NCBI RefSeq assembly: GCF_014633365.1
Contig: NC_068344.1
Location: forward strand, 4,911,327-4,975,326
DNA length: 64,000 bases
Origin: Diospyros lotus
Taxonomy: Eukaryota > Streptophyta > Magnoliopsida > Ericales > Ebenaceae
Reading direction: 5' to 3'
Below are positions 1 to 13,200 of this stretch, piece after piece (the first letter of the stretch is position 1; the number at the start of each line of letters is the position of its first letter). The notes beneath the pieces were generated by a model. The model searched no databases and was not told where the DNA came from. It worked only from the letters and a program-made list of their open reading frames with translations. A program made the position numbers and the translations under genes.

Positions 1-550
1 GATCCTAAGTGCAAGAGAGTTTCATATAATTTACCCAAATTAAAAAGCATAATAATACAAATTGACAATATATTATCAATATATTATCAGTAATGATATG
101 CCTTACAAACAACAAATAATTTAGATATGGATTGGACCCAAGTGACAAATTTAGATCATATTTATAAATAGATATTTGGATTGAATACATATCTAAATAG
201 GGCCAAAACACAGCCCAAAAGCAAAGGCAACAAAGAAGGACCCAAGCAAATAGAAGACATGGCAATTACTGAGTGGGTTCCACTCGATCATAAAAAATTG
301 TAGGGCCATTTGGCTGCTCCAATTTTGAAGGCAGTATTTTAATTTTCAATTCCATGAAGGTTCAAGACTTGTTTCAATTGGCACATTACTTTAATTAATT
401 GAAGAGAGGCTTGGCAATTGAAGTGGAAATCAATTAACTAATGAGAAGGCTTGGCAATTGAAGTTGTGGAGGTTGAAGCAAGAATTAAATAATTGGAGAC
501 TCAATTGGAGGCGAAGGGAAGTGAAGCCATGCACAAGAAGACATAATTGA
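1..550. other. AT-rich intergenic DNA, no gene seen
   Basis: The short open frames here are not credible genes. Words such as 'ggcttggcaattgaag' recur around 410-460, suggesting a small local duplication. Nothing else is recognised. Confidence 0.4.
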
Positions 551-565
551 AGATGGTTGTATATT

Positions 566-737
566 GCTTTTAGGGTATAGGTCAAGTGGTCGAATAAATA
601 ATATGTTGATATTAATTTAGTAGGTTGTGAGTTCGATTCGCATTCTGTGCAAAGGTCAAAGGCTCAACTTAAGATTTACCTTCTTTGACGTAATCTAGGG
701 TACGAGTACTGAGGGCAGCACAAGGACAATCATCCCA
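566..737 (+). mobile_element. tRNA-derived SINE, copy 1
   Basis: A 172-bp insertion flanked by near-perfect 15-bp duplications, agatggttgtatatt (551-565) and agatagttgtatatt (738-752), one mismatch. Inside is a tRNA-like A-box region (around 577-592, GGTCAAGTGGT) and a B box GAGTTCGATTC (629-639), the layout of an RNA polymerase III promoter. The 3' part ends in AGGACAATCATCCCA, matching the end of the copy at 48745-48914. Polymerase III transcription and LINE-mediated retroposition are known for SINEs; family membership here is inferred from the two copies. Confidence 0.75.
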
Positions 738-752
738 AGATAGTTGTATATT

Positions 753-1860
753 AAATTGGAGATAACAAAGCAAACATGAATATTAATAAATAAATATAAG
801 CAATAAATGAAAGACAACAAGGCATGGTCGCACCTCCAAATTAATTAATTCAATCGAGAGGCCCTCACTTGTCAATTGGGAAATAAAAAAATAGAATAAC
901 TGAAGAAACAACAATTTTCGACCCCCACTCGATTCAAATTGTGGCCACCAGTTCGAATTGTGGCCACCAAGTGGGGTGGCCACACTTGAACCAAAATCCA
1001 CTCAATTTATGGTTCATATGTGGCCATGGTGGCCAACCAAGATCTTCTCGATTTTTGGAGTCCTGTACTTCTTCAAACTCTCGAGCTAAATAAGTTGCAA
1101 AATATATCGGGAATATTCTGAGAATATACTATTCAAAAAAATCTGAGATAACTGCCACGTGTCCCTCCTCTCCCCCGAAAAGAAGGCTTACCTCCTCATT
1201 TAGGGGATTCATTTTTGGACAAAGACCCTATTTTGCTCTCAAGCATTCCAAGAGCTAGTCAGTTCTCAAGGGCCAATCAATTATTTTAACAGTACTATTC
1301 ATTAGGGAGTTACTATTTATCAACAACTATTCATCAGCATGAACATGAACATCTATGCACATATCGATATTGTCATGCATATTATCTGCGACATGCATTG
1401 GACATATTTCTCAAAACGTTGTCTAACGTGGCCGTCGGAGGGCCTGCGCAAGGGACTTCCTCGTGTGGCTTTTTAATTGTTATTGTGCTCGCAAGCTAAA
1501 TCCTGGATGACTTGCCTTTAGATTTGGAAGACCAACCTATTGAAGACCTCATCAAGGCCCCAACGTTGCTTATCACTCGAAGACCCTTCCAAATACCTCG
1601 CATTAGAGATTTCGAAGACTATTCCGAACCCATGCCTTGTTGAATTCCAACTCCAACCCAATCCAGATCCGTCAAACCCTCGCTAATGATATCCTGAATT
1701 CTTGACAGCAGTGGATGTTTCTGCTCAGGCCGATCCCGAAATAAATAAATTTTATTATTATAACTTGACAACATGTAAGAAAGCCGCCAAATAGTGTAGC
1801 ACCTACAAACACTTTGCCCAATCCTCCATATGATTATTAAGTTTGCCCAATCTCCCTCCC
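753..1860. other. No gene; possible decayed LTR material
   Basis: No credible coding frame. The stretch 1150-1500 has the texture of a decayed plant LTR, including 'gtggccgtcggagggcc' near 1427, but no TG..CA ends, target duplication or primer-binding site could be found. The repeat GTGGCCACC occurs twice around 940-970. Confidence 0.25.
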
Positions 1861-1869
1861 TCCCTCCAT

Positions 1870-2575
1870 TGATATGTATATTGTTGTTTTTGTGAACTCT
1901 AGCATAGGAAGCTCCACCTGAGGCAGTGGGTGGAAAAGGGTCTCCCTTCCTCCATGATATGTATATTGTTGTTTTTGTGAACTCTAGCATAGGAAGCTCC
2001 ACCTGAGGCAGTGGGTGGAAAAGGGCCTCCCTCCCTCCCTCCTTTTTGTGAACTCTAGCATAGGAAGCTCCTCCCTCCTTTTTGTGAACTCTAGCATAGG
2101 AAGCTCCACCTGAGGCAGTGGGTGGAAAAGGGTCCTCCCTCCCTCTGAACTCTAGCATAGGAAGCTCCTCCCTCCTTTTTGTGAACTCTAGCATAGGAAG
2201 CTCCACCTGAGGCAGTGGGTGGAAAAGGGTCAGGAAGCTCCACCTGAGGCAGTGGGTGGAAAAGGGTCCTCCCTCCCTCCCTCCCTCCCTCCCTCCCTCC
2301 TTTTTGTGAACTCTAGCATAGGAAGCTCCACCTGAGGCAGTGGGTGGAAAAGGGTCCTCCCTCCCTCCCTCCTTTTTGTGAACTCTAGCATAGGAAGCTC
2401 CTCCCTCCTTTTTGTGAACTCTAGCATAGGAAGCTCCACCTAAGGCAGTGGATGGAAAAGGGTCCCTCCCTCCCTCCCTCCTTTTTGTGAACTCTAGCAT
2501 AGGAAGCTCCTCCCTCCTTTTTGTGAACTCTAGCATAGGAAGCTCCACCTGAGGCAGTGGATGGAAAAGGGTCCC
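1870..2575. repeat. Degenerate minisatellite, about 11 core copies
   Basis: The core AACTCTAGCATAGGAAGCTC recurs about eleven times. It is usually followed by CACCTGAGGCAGTGGGTGG, a short AAAAGGG block and then variable (CCTCC)n. Some units lack the second half, so unit length alternates between about 40 and about 70-85 bp. A 309-codon minus-strand frame runs through the array only because the unit is often a multiple of three. The array ends where sequence similar to an amino-acid transporter begins (about 2576). Confidence 0.9.
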
Positions 2576-3657
2576 CCTCGCGAAGCCAAGTGGTGGTATT
2601 CAACTTTCCATACTGTCACAGCTAGCCATGGTTGGTGCAGGCGTTCTCAGCTTGCCTTATGCAATGACCTACTTAGGCTGGTATATACTGTATACATATA
2701 CATGCATAAACAGGGCCCTACAAAATAAGATGAAGACTTGATATGTGGTTTAACTCGAGTTTTCCACACACTTTGACCTCTCTTCCTGCTTCAGGGCTCC
2801 AGGAAAGGAACAATACTGATGGTGCTCATGATGCATCACTCTGATATTAAGAATTGTTACATATTTTAGAGAGTTTATCTTTAGAATGGACTAAAAATAT
2901 TTAGTAGTACAAATAAATAAGTGATAAATATTTATAGAATTATCTAAACAAATGTCTAAAAATGTTTAAACAAAATACCTAACAAAAAATCTCATGAAAT
3001 ATCTAGAATTTATATTAAAAAATAGAACAATTCAGTATGACGGTAAATTTGCATCTTCCACCACACTCAAGTCTATAAATAGGCATCAATGTATGCATTT
3101 TATATTTAAGCAATCAAAGCAAAAACAAGCAAATGTTATTAAAAAGTCAAAGCTCCTCCTTTTGTAAATTGTCTCTTTCTTCTCCAACTTTCATATCCTT
3201 TCAAATTAAGTCTCACTTTTTTAGCTCATCAAAATTAGTCCCTACAAAATTCACCAAAACATTCCCAACCAATTTCCGCAAAATTAACTCATTCCAATCA
3301 ATCAAATACTATTACCGAACGCAATGTGGCAGATGATACAGCTCCACGAATAGGTTCCCGGCGTGCGTTTTGACTGGCACCATTACCTCTGCTGGCATGC
3401 TTTCGGCCCGAAGCTGGGGCCGTGGATAGTGCTGCCACAGCAGCTAATTGTGTAGGTTGGCTGTGACATTGTGTATATGGTGACTGGAGGAAAGTGTTTG
3501 AAGAAGTTTATGGAGATAGCCTGTGCAAACTGCACCAGGCTTAGGCAATCTCTACTGGATTTGCATCTTTGGATCCACCCGGCTCTTCCTCTCGAGTGGA
3601 GAGGGTGAGCTACGCGTACAAGGAAACCACTGGAGTGGACTACATATTCCGGGGACA
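2576..3657 (+). pseudogene. LHT-type (lysine/histidine transporter-like) pseudogene, fragments
   Basis: Translated pieces match the plant LHT amino-acid permease family (AAAP superfamily, plasma-membrane amino acid/H+ symporters). 2576-2675 reads REAKWWYSTFHTVTA and then, after a 4-nt insertion (AGCC), MVGAGVLSLPYAM, the family's first-helix signature. A GT follows, and 2795-2840 reads APG..GTILMVL after an AG. The second block (about 3315-3540) gives [28 protein letters not shown] and VYMVTGGKCLKKF. The third (about 3596-3655) gives ERVSYAYKETTGVDYIFR. There are stops after QLHE and QLIV, internal deletions, and a foreign AT-rich insert (about 2845-3312). LHT proteins are usually about 440 residues; roughly 130 remain. 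Clearly non-functional; which LHT paralogue it came from is not resolved. Confidence 0.8.
2845..3312. other. AT-rich insert inside the LHT pseudogene
   Basis: This interrupts the transporter homology between the LMVL block and the MWQM block. It carries a TATA-like GTCTATAAATAGGC (about 3072-3085) and could be an LTR or short retroelement remnant, but no matching ends or target duplication were found. A 67-codon plus frame (3133-3336) overlaps the pseudogene and looks fortuitous. Confidence 0.35.
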
Positions 3658-3659
3658 CA

Positions 3660-4160
3660 TGTTTTTTAGCTTAAAGGAGTGTTCCCCGGGATTCATTATT
3701 TTATGAGAATCGATGAAAGAGTAATCTTTATCGTTGCCATCAATATTCGTATTAAGTGTGATTTAATAAATTAAAAATAAAATCACAATAGACATAACGG
3801 TTGACTCATAAATGTACCTATTATCTCTTTGGCATGGAAGAATGAACATCACAATAGACATAACAGCGGAGAAGATTAGTTACAGTGTTTTAAAAGAAAA
3901 GCAAGAACCCTGCTATCGTTTTCTACATAACATTGCTGTCACCACTCTCATCAATTTTATACTAAAGTGATTAAAAAAATTAATTCAGCAATACTTAGTT
4001 ATCAAAGCTGAATTAAACATCACACAGTTCAAAGGACTGTTTCACGGTTTAGTCCATGGTTCAACTGTTCTCACTCTAATAAATCCACTTATAAAACTAA
4101 CAATAACATATATAAACAGGAAAAGAAAAGGAAAAAGATACGAACATATTTAAAGAGTAA
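3660..4160. other. No feature recognised
   Basis: AT-rich DNA with a short local repeat of 'catcacaatagacataac' (near 3780-3800 and 3846-3866). No coding potential recognised. Confidence 0.3.
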
Positions 4161-4164
4161 AAGC

Positions 4165-4370
4165 ACCATACATGCAAAATATGAATATAATTAAGATGGA
4201 GATTCTAATATAGATGTCCAGTCATACAAAAAAGAATAAAGTTAGAAATAAGATTATTCACAATAAACATGAAGTGACTCCTATTAAAGATAAGATAGGT
4301 AAAATACTATTAAAATAATTTGATCGGGTGAGAGCTAGTTTTATCAAGACCAATAAAGACTTCTATAAGA
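4165..4370 (+). mobile_element. RTE-type LINE remnant (end of ORF)
   Basis: The plus-strand translation reads SSHTKKNKVRNKIIHNK, then VTPIKDKIGK, with stops. This resembles the C-terminal segment of plant RTE-clade LINE proteins, where a GHTR.DKIRNE..R.KVG.APIEDK-type block comes just before the 3' end. A second, more complete remnant of the same segment lies at 19700-19860 plus 24663-24905. About 200 bp survive; the rest of the element is not visible. Family assignment rests on my memory of the motif. Confidence 0.55.
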
Positions 4371-6125
4371 AGAGTGAATGAAATGGAACGGAACAAAGTA
4401 TTAATAGAGGAGGATGAAATGGAACAAGTATTGATAGATGAACACTGAAAAAAGTTTGGTCAAAGACAATATAATTATATGGGTCTTATAGAAGATAAAG
4501 GCATAGCTAAAAATGAATGAAAAACTAGAATATATATAGCTGCCCCAAATAAGGTTCAAGAAATCAAGTGTCAGAGCTGTGAATTGCACCATTGGAGAGC
4601 TCCTTAGTTAAGGTTATTTGGGATTAATCTCCTCATTCTCAGTTAGCAAGGATTGGAGACTTAAATGCATCTTGTATTTTGTTCCATGGTTCAACACAGG
4701 ATTCTTGCAGGCTTACACTTATGAAATGCTGTCGGAAGATTGTTGCCTGATAAGCCAAGTTTGCAGCACTCTCTTCAGAGTTGCAGGTTGGGATTACTGT
4801 TTTGATAGGCTTTGAGAAGTTCTTGGTTTATTTATTTGGCTCATTCATGTAGATCTGGACTTCTCTGATATTTTTCTCAATGTCTTTATGTTGTGTTTCT
4901 AAAGTTAGTGAGCTCTATTTTTATTTTTTTTATTTTTTAAAGTCAATGTCTTTATGTTTGGAAATCCAATGGTTTAGTAATGTTTAGTATTTAATATTTA
5001 ATATTTATTTAGACCAATCACAATGCAACATGTCAGCGGGTTTTGGAAAACCCACCAGGTCACTGCAGCATGATCCATGTTCTTATTATTAGGGTTGGAT
5101 TACCCAAGTCATTACATATAACAAATGAATCTTATTCTCATCTAAGCCTAAAATGGGAACCCCAATAAAATAAAACAACAGCAGCAGCAGCAAAGAACAA
5201 AGAAACTCAAATGATATCACGATGTACTGTGAGTGCTCCAGTTTCAGATTAGTCATTTGATGATTTTGAACTTTGGTCAAACTGTTCTCAATATGCATAC
5301 CTTATCGACACATTCTTGAAAAAATTAAATAAAATAAGGCAATTTATTAAAAATAACAAAAAGTTGATTTTTGATGCATGATGCCCACATAATTCAAACA
5401 TCCACCCTAAGCTGATTAAATAAAAAACCAAAAACAAGCCAAAGGCAGATGAAGCATATATCAGCGAAATAAAAATTAAAAATAACATTAATCCCAATCT
5501 TGTAATAGCATATAATAGATCAGTTCTTTCTGGTTACACACCACCTTCATGACAAATATAATATCAAGGCCTTCAGCTTCAAAAGAAAGAGATTCCTCGC
5601 AATGTTGCAAGTGTCTTATCTTTTCCCCTTTAATTCATACATATGACTATCCTCTGTTAACTGTATGCAAGCAATAAAAATGCAAGAAAAATCAGCATTA
5701 GACTTCCGATATGGCAAGTACCATCCAAGGTTAAAGTTTGTCATCTTCTAATAATTGCTCATTTGTCTAGGGAGAAAGACTGTCTAGTCGGAGAAATTCT
5801 GCATCTCTTCCAAGATTAAATCAAGTTCCAATCAGCTCATAAGGGCCGTCTTGCAACTAATTCACAATCACCCTCTGATATATGTACATATTATCTGATT
5901 AATGTCTTAGTCAAATTAATTGCATTATAGCAAAATTATATATGATGGGTTTCAAATCTCTGATCCATTTAAGCTGATCCCAGATCATCCACCGAGTCTG
6001 ATCCGTGAACAGCCATAAAAAGTCATTGTCTATTTGATTACTACCGTCCTAACATGTATCTTATTGAATATGCATATCATGATATCACTGGTAAAAAATA
6101 CTGACCGCTAGATGTTTTACTGATA
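4371..6125. other. 3' flank of the GDT1-like gene, no gene seen
   Basis: AT-rich DNA with only short chance frames. The region just below 6126 is the expected 3' UTR of the minus-strand gene; an AATAAG-like hexamer lies near 6061-6066 on the minus strand but is weak evidence of a poly(A) site. Confidence 0.35.
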
Positions 6126-7202
6126 TTATGACTCAATAGTTGTAAGGAATGATTGAATTCCAAAAACTATGAAAAGAACGCCACCAGAGAGAGCAACCTG
6201 CACCAAACAACTTTATGGTCATCAATTGCTTAACAAAAAGGGTAAATATGATTGGGCAAATAAGAAAGCAAGTGCAGGAAAGTACAATCTTTTCAGATAT
6301 CTGAGTTGCCAAACTCTTTCCTCCCAGGACAGCAGCAACAGTACACAGTGCTTGTCCTCTGGTAAAGGTGAAAACAAAATCAGCTCCACGCTAAAAATTA
6401 AAACTATCTTATTTACCACAAACAACGGTAACATAAACAGTTATGGGGTTGCAATGTAGAAATTGGCAAGATAAAAATGTCAACCCAAAACTAGCTCAAA
6501 ACTAAGGCCAGGACATGTCAGCTTTCCAACTGAAACTGAGGTATGAAGTATGTTCAGGTGAAGCGGGAGAAAGCAAATAAACATTTTTAGTGCCATAATT
6601 AGAAACTTATAGTTGTAAAGATTCTCACGTCATTTATGTCATAAGAATGATCTTCAAATCAAGAAAGATCCAATTTACAGCTCTATATCAATAAATCACT
6701 GAATGAGGTAGCAATCTGATCTGTGGCATTATGGTATATGTTAATTGCAGATCCTGACTAATGGTGGTTGGCTTCGCTGGTGCAAGTACAATTGCATGGA
6801 AAAAATAATAACTACGTGAAAAGATTTGTAAACTTACAAGATTCCACCAAGGACAACACCAAATGGGTTCTCATCTGCGGCCAAACCAATGGTAGCTAAC
6901 TGAAAAGTTGTATAAAAATGTAAAGCAGAATTGGAGAAAAATGGTAATGACAAAAGGATTATATAGAGATAATACATTATTCCTGTTCTAGTTTTACCTG
7001 GCTTTTGTCACCCCATTCCCCAAAGAAAGTAATGGAAAATGCCTATAAGATAGTAATGATACATTGATGAAATAACTCGTGGCTGCACATTAGTATTGCC
7101 AAGATCTACGTAAAAATAACTGAGAAATCAAACCTTCAAAAATATAGGTGAGAAAAGCTGAGTGAGAACTTGCCGCTGTTGCTTTTTCAAATCATCATCA
7201 GC
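6126..7202 (-). CDS. GDT1-like: GDT1-like exons 12 to 8 (C-terminal half)
   Basis: Exon 8 (7134-7202) begins [15 protein letters not shown] and ends at LK. Exon 9 (6998-7042) carries the second signature, [10 protein letters not shown]. Exon 10 (6838-6899) starts [16 protein letters not shown] and ends in phase 2. Exon 11 (6286-6358) carries [15 protein letters not shown]. Exon 12 (6126-6197) carries [13 protein letters not shown] and ends ..TTIES-stop. Introns 8, 9, 10 and 11 are 91, 98, 479 and 88 bp, normal plant sizes, so this part of the gene escaped insertion. Confidence 0.92.
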
Positions 7203-10200
7203 CTGACAGAAAATACATGCACTGATGTTACGCAAACACCAAAATAATGGCTCTGGTAGAACCATATCTAAGTTCAAACTTTAATAGGGAAATAAGATGG
7301 AGACAGATTTTAGGGAAACCAAAATAACAGTGTATTATAGGGAGGAGATGGCAAGGGGTGAAATTTTGTGTGTGTTGCTGTAGTATGATCTTCTATCTGT
7401 GTGCTCTTTGTTCTTCCTCTGTTTATATTCTAAGTCAACCCCATCAATGGCCTCCATGAGCATTTCACTGTCTCAGTTCTACTACATCAAACGGGCAAGA
7501 AAAAAATGAAGTGGACACCAAGTAATAAGACAGACGGAAAAGACAATAAGATGAGAGATCTCCAGCTCTGCCATGCAGTGCATCTCTCGATGAAGCCACC
7601 AAAAGCAGGATCGATGGCCAATTATGACTTCCTGAATTGTGTAAAAGGAATACAGCCCTTGTCCCCTTTGTGCTTTAGCAGTTAATTTGACTTCAAGCAA
7701 TCAGGACCATGTTATCCATTCCAAAAGCCTCATGTTGCTGCCATAAATATGAGTAGCATTGCTGAATCGAGCTCTAATAGACATCCAGATAAAAGGCATT
7801 GCTGGATTCAAGACAAAGCTAATTGTCATTATTGAATCCAAGCCAGTATAACCAATCACCATGACCAATGGGGTTAAGTAACAGGAAAGGGGTTAATGTT
7901 GTTGAGAATTCACATTAGCATGCATTAGGTTTGCTACTGTATAGACTAGTTCTATCTTGTACCTAGCATAGGTAGCATGTATGTGGCAGTTACAATGTTT
8001 TGGTATAAATACTTATAACCCTAGCTTGATAGATTTGATTAGTTCTTTTCCCTCCAATTTCTCTTTTCCTCTCTTCTTTCCTCTCAATTCTGTATATCAT
8101 TTTTTATGGTATCAAAGCCATGGAGGGGTAAAATCTGGAGAATTGGAGCAGATTTGATGTAATTCAATCTTCAAATCTTGTTTGGGACTGTATCTTCTTG
8201 ATTTGAACAAGAGCTGTGATCTGAGTGAGCTGCAATCTGATAAAGAGCTAAGATCTGATCAAATCATCATATTTCTCATGTGATGTTCAGATCTGCAATC
8301 TGATCAAGAGTTGCGTTCTGCTCAAATCATCATCTCTCATGTAATGTTCAGTTCAAGGGCTGTGATCTGAGATCGAAACTTCTCTAGGGCTTTGATCTGA
8401 GATCAGAACTTCTCTGGATCTCAGGAAATCTGATCTGACCTGCCAGATCTGGTGTTCTGCTGCGATCTGCTGGTTGAGATTTCTCTAATCTGGTGCAATC
8501 TGCTGTTCCCGAAGCTGTGATCTGCTGCTCTGGAATTCCTGAGGCTACGATCTGGTATTCTGGTGTTATACTGTTGTGTTGATCGTTGAAATTAGGGTTT
8601 AACATGTATGGTTCTGAGGTAATATCCCATACTTCTGTTGTTGTTCCAAACATGTCTGGTACTCCTGTGATTACAACTGAAAAGCTGAATGGGAAAAATT
8701 ATTTTTCCTAGGCAGCTTCGGTTAAAATGGGTTTTGAGGCCAAGGGGTTAGTGATCATCTAAATGAGATACCAGAGAATGATAGGATATTATGGGATCAA
8801 GTTGATACACAGCTTGTTTCTGTGTTGTGGCAGTCCATTGAACTAGATCTAGTGCCTCTTTTTCGTGTTTAGGGTTTAGGGACCATAAAGCCTCTATGGT
8901 CACATGCATAGAAGCTTTATACAAATGACATCCTTTGTTTGTACACTATTATTAGTACATTGTTTAAATTTCAAAAAGGAGACTTAGATATGACAACATA
9001 CCTGGGAAAGGTTTAATCTGCTGTGACAGATTTCAATAGCATGCTGCCAATCACTGAAAATATTACTGAACAGCATGTCCAACGTGATAAACTGTTCACG
9101 GTGTTTACATTGGTTGGATTGAGATCTGACTTGGAGAGTGTTAGAACACAAATCCTCAGTGGACCTGTCATTCCTAATATGAAAGAAGTGTTTCAAGGCT
9201 GCTGTGTGGTACTCAGCCTTTTACTGGCCCTGATACAACTGAGGGTCTATTATGGTTTCTCAGGCTACATTCTTTAGTAATCGTTCAAGAATAAGCAGCC
9301 ACAACAGGACAGATAAGGGGGAAAACAGCCTTTTTTGCCCCTATTGTTCACAAACTAGGTCATTATAAAGGGACATGTTATGCATTACATGGTCATCCAC
9401 CTAAAGCAAATATGTCATCTATGGTTTGATACCACTGACCAGCTAACTGCCAATTCTGTTTCTACCTCAGTTTCAGCTGGACGAGGTGTTATTTCAGGGT
9501 CAGGTGCGGTTTCTCAGCTTATATCCGGGGAGCAGTTAACTGGATTTTGCCAGTTGCACAAGCTGCAGGTTCTGTTACTTTTTTCCAACATCAGATTCTT
9601 CATCTTCTGGCTCTGTATCTCATTCATTGCTTTGTCATTGAATCCTTTATTCTGCAGCCTCTGAACATATTTCTGGTAATAAATTTTTGTTTTCTCATAT
9701 TGAGTCCGCTAACACATTGCCTTCTATTACGGTGGCTCCCTACAGGTATAGGCCAAGCCAATCCATTGCCTTCACTATCCCTTAATTCAGTCCTGCATGT
9801 ACCTCATTGTCCTTATAGTGTAATCTCCATTAGTCGTTTGATTAAATCTCTTGATTGTCGGGTTATCTTTGATTCCAATTCTGTTTTGATGCAGGATCCA
9901 AATACTGGACGAATGATTGGCACAGGACATGAATCTGAAGGCCTTTTATCATCTCTCTTTACTCTCTGTTTGTACTGTTACTACAGCCACACCTTTGTCA
10001 ATTCATTGTAGATTGGGTCATCCTCATTTGTCTCCCATCGTTGTCTTCTTTACAGTCTTTAGATTGTGAATCTTCCCAATTGACCAAACACATAGTCTTC
10101 TTTTCCTAATCGGATTAATAAAAGAGCTGACTCCTTTTTCTCTTGTGCATTCTGATATTTGAGGTCCAAGTTGAGTTAGATCTAAACAAGGTTTTTCTTA

Positions 10201-13200
10201 CTCTATTACTTTTATTGATAAATGATGATTATTCTCGTTGTACTTGGCTCTATTTGATGAAGGATTTGTCACAACATAGGGTTTGGATGGGAAATTGAGA
10301 AGAGTATAGGGAAGAAGTAGACAGAAATGGAGAGAGACAACAAAAATAAAGGGAGAACAGAGGAGATCGATTAGGAGAATAGAGGAGAACGGGAGAGAGA
10401 AATGTAGAGAGAGAAAATAGAATTCAGATTATCATTTCACAATGATCCTTTCTTTACAACTCCAGTAGCTTTATAGAGCTACTACTCTTAGGTAAGTATT
10501 TCTGTTACAAAGTAAAGAGAAGATATAACAACTAAAATAACAAAATAACTACTCCTAAAGTACTATTATATCCTTGGGGTCATGATAGGATTGAACTAAC
10601 GTTTTTATCTCTATTCACTTCATTTTATAAAGAAGTTAAAACTCAGTTTGATTCTTCCATTCATATTCTTCAAAGTGACAATGCCAAGGAATATTGTTCC
10701 AAGTCTTTTCTATCTTCTCATGGCATTTTTCATCAAACTGTGTCCATATACTCCACAACAAAATAGGGTAGCAGAATGAAAAAATCATTATCTCATTGAG
10801 ACAACACATATCTTTTTCATTCATATGCACGTTCCTCTTCGTTTATGGGATGTTGCTCTTTTGACTTCCAACTATCTAATTAATCAAATGCCTTCTACTA
10901 TTAATGGACCTATTCTCCATACTCTACTTCTCCTCAGAAACTCTAATATCTTCTCCCTCTTCTTATTTTTGGTTCCACCTGTTTTGTTCATATTTTATCA
11001 CCAAGAAGGGAGAAATTATTACCTCAATTTGTTATGTGTGTCTTCCAAGGATATTCTCTCCAGAAGGGTTATAAGTGTTTTCCCCTCAATCTCAATCGAT
11101 ATTTCCTTTCTTTTTATGTTACTTTCTTTGAGTCTAGTCCTTTATTTACTTCTTCTTCCTCATCTCTTGATGAGGTTCTTCTTGTTCCTTATTTTTCTTC
11201 TTTGGTTCCTACTATCTCTTCTCCCATTACTTCCTCTCTTCCTTCTCATCCTCTTCTTTACATATCAGTAATTCTCGAACTTCTTCTATTCCTCCAAATG
11301 GTGTGGTTTCTCCACCTCATGTTCCACCAAATGTTGTAATTCCTTCAATGCTTGTCTCCCTACAAGTGCCATTATTCAATCAATTTCTAGTCCGGTTCAT
11401 CCTTCTCTACAAAGAGGTATCATTCTTTTCATAATCCTTATCCTATTTACACTTTTTTGAGCTATGATCATTTATCTTCTCCCAATTCTACCTTTGTTCT
11501 TGCTCTTTCATCCATTCCTGCTCACCCTGGTTGGCATCATGCTATGGACGAGTAGATGTTTGCTTTGCTTGCTAATGGGACTTGGGGTTTGGTATCCCTT
11601 CCTCCCAAGAAATCCCTAGTTGGTTGCTACTAGGTTTTTACTATTAAACTTGGTCCTAACGGCTCTATTGACAGATTGAAAGCATGTTTGGTTGCCAAGG
11701 GTTATACACATATCTCTTGTCTTGATTATGGAGATACCTTTTATCCTATGGCTAAGATTGCTTAAGTTCATTTGTTTCTTTCCATGGTTGTTATTAAACA
11801 TTGGCCTCTTTATCAGCTTGACATAAAAAATGATGCTCTCCATGGTGATCTTCTTGAAGAGGTTTACATAGAGCAACCACCTGTGTGTGTTGCTCAGGGG
11901 AGTCTCGCCTAGTTTGTCATCGCAAGAAATCATAGTATGGTCTAAAGAAATCACCTAGGTGTTGGTTTGGCTGCTTTATTTCTATAGTTCAATCCTTTGG
12001 ATTGACTAGGAGTGAAATTGACCATTCTATTTTCTATGCTCCTAGTGGTGTTATCTACTTGATTGTCTATGTAGATGATATTGTCATTATTGGTGATGAT
12101 GAGCAAGAGATTTCTCAATTGAAGACTCATTTGTATTCTCATTTTCAGACTAAAGATTTTGGTCCACTACAGTATTTCTTGGGTACCAAGGTTGCTAGAT
12201 CTGGGAATGGCATTTGTATCTCTCAAAGGAAGTACGCCATTGATATTTCGAAGGAGACGAGCATTTTGGATTCTAGGCCCATTGATACACCTATGGATCC
12301 TAATTCTAAGCTTGTTCTTGGAGAAGGGGAGCCTATTTATGATCTAGGGCGTTATCGGAGACTAGTTAGGATGCTAAATTATCTCACGATGACTCAATCA
12401 AATATTGCATTTGTTACTAGTGTGATTAGCCAGTTTTTTTATTCTCCTTGTGATGGTCATTGGCAAGCTTTGGTGCATATTTTGCAATATATTAAGAATT
12501 CAGGTGGTAAAGGTTTATTTGATGATAAAGGTCATACACAGATGACTGGTTATGTAGATGCCGATTGGGCAGACTGTCCATTTAATAGACAATCCACTTC
12601 TAGATGGGTTTTGGTTAGAGGCAATCTGGTTTCTTGGAAGAGTAAAAAGCAGCATGTTGCTACTAGATCTAGTGCTGAAGCTGAGTATAGAGCCATGGCA
12701 TTAGCAACATGAGAACTAATTTGGCTAAAACAACTTCTTGAGGAGTTGTAGTTTGGTGCTTCTGGTTCTATGCAGCTTATGCGTGAAACTCATGTGTCAC
12801 AGCTATGGCTATTTTAAATTTTTTGTCTTTATTTTCGGTCTTATTCTTGTTTATTTGATAGGCTATGTTGTATTTCTTTTATTTTAATTGCTGCACTTAC
12901 ATTCCAGCTGTCAATTCTGTTAGAATAGGAGGACGACATGTAAGGGCTTAGAAAAGGACAAAAGAAGTTGTTGTAACCGCTGGAAGGGGGATGATCTGCT
13001 GCATCCGCACCCCTGACAATGACTATATCTACTCTCCTTATTTTGTAGGAGAGGTTATGCAATTTCAGGCAATAGACAATTCTATTTCTCCTCTTATATT
13101 CTCTCTATCTCCCTCTCATCTCTGTTCTTTCTCTTCTCTCCCCCTAGCTTTCTTATTCGATCCCTTGAATCTCATTGAGTCAAGGGAAGTTTATTGTTTC

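Noticed and set aside
622..640. tRNA gene suggested by the GAGTTCGATTC B box
   Set aside because: No cloverleaf can be formed around it and flanking duplications show a SINE insertion.
1619..2548. A 309-codon minus-strand open frame
   Set aside because: It reads through a minisatellite; the 'protein' is a repeat of ELPMLEFTKRRE/GGASYARVHK with no family match, expected when a repeat unit is a multiple of three.
9547..11339. Several overlapping Leu/Phe-rich plus frames (100-154 codons)
   Set aside because: They are off-frame readings of decayed Copia-1 pol; the correct frame shows integrase fragments.
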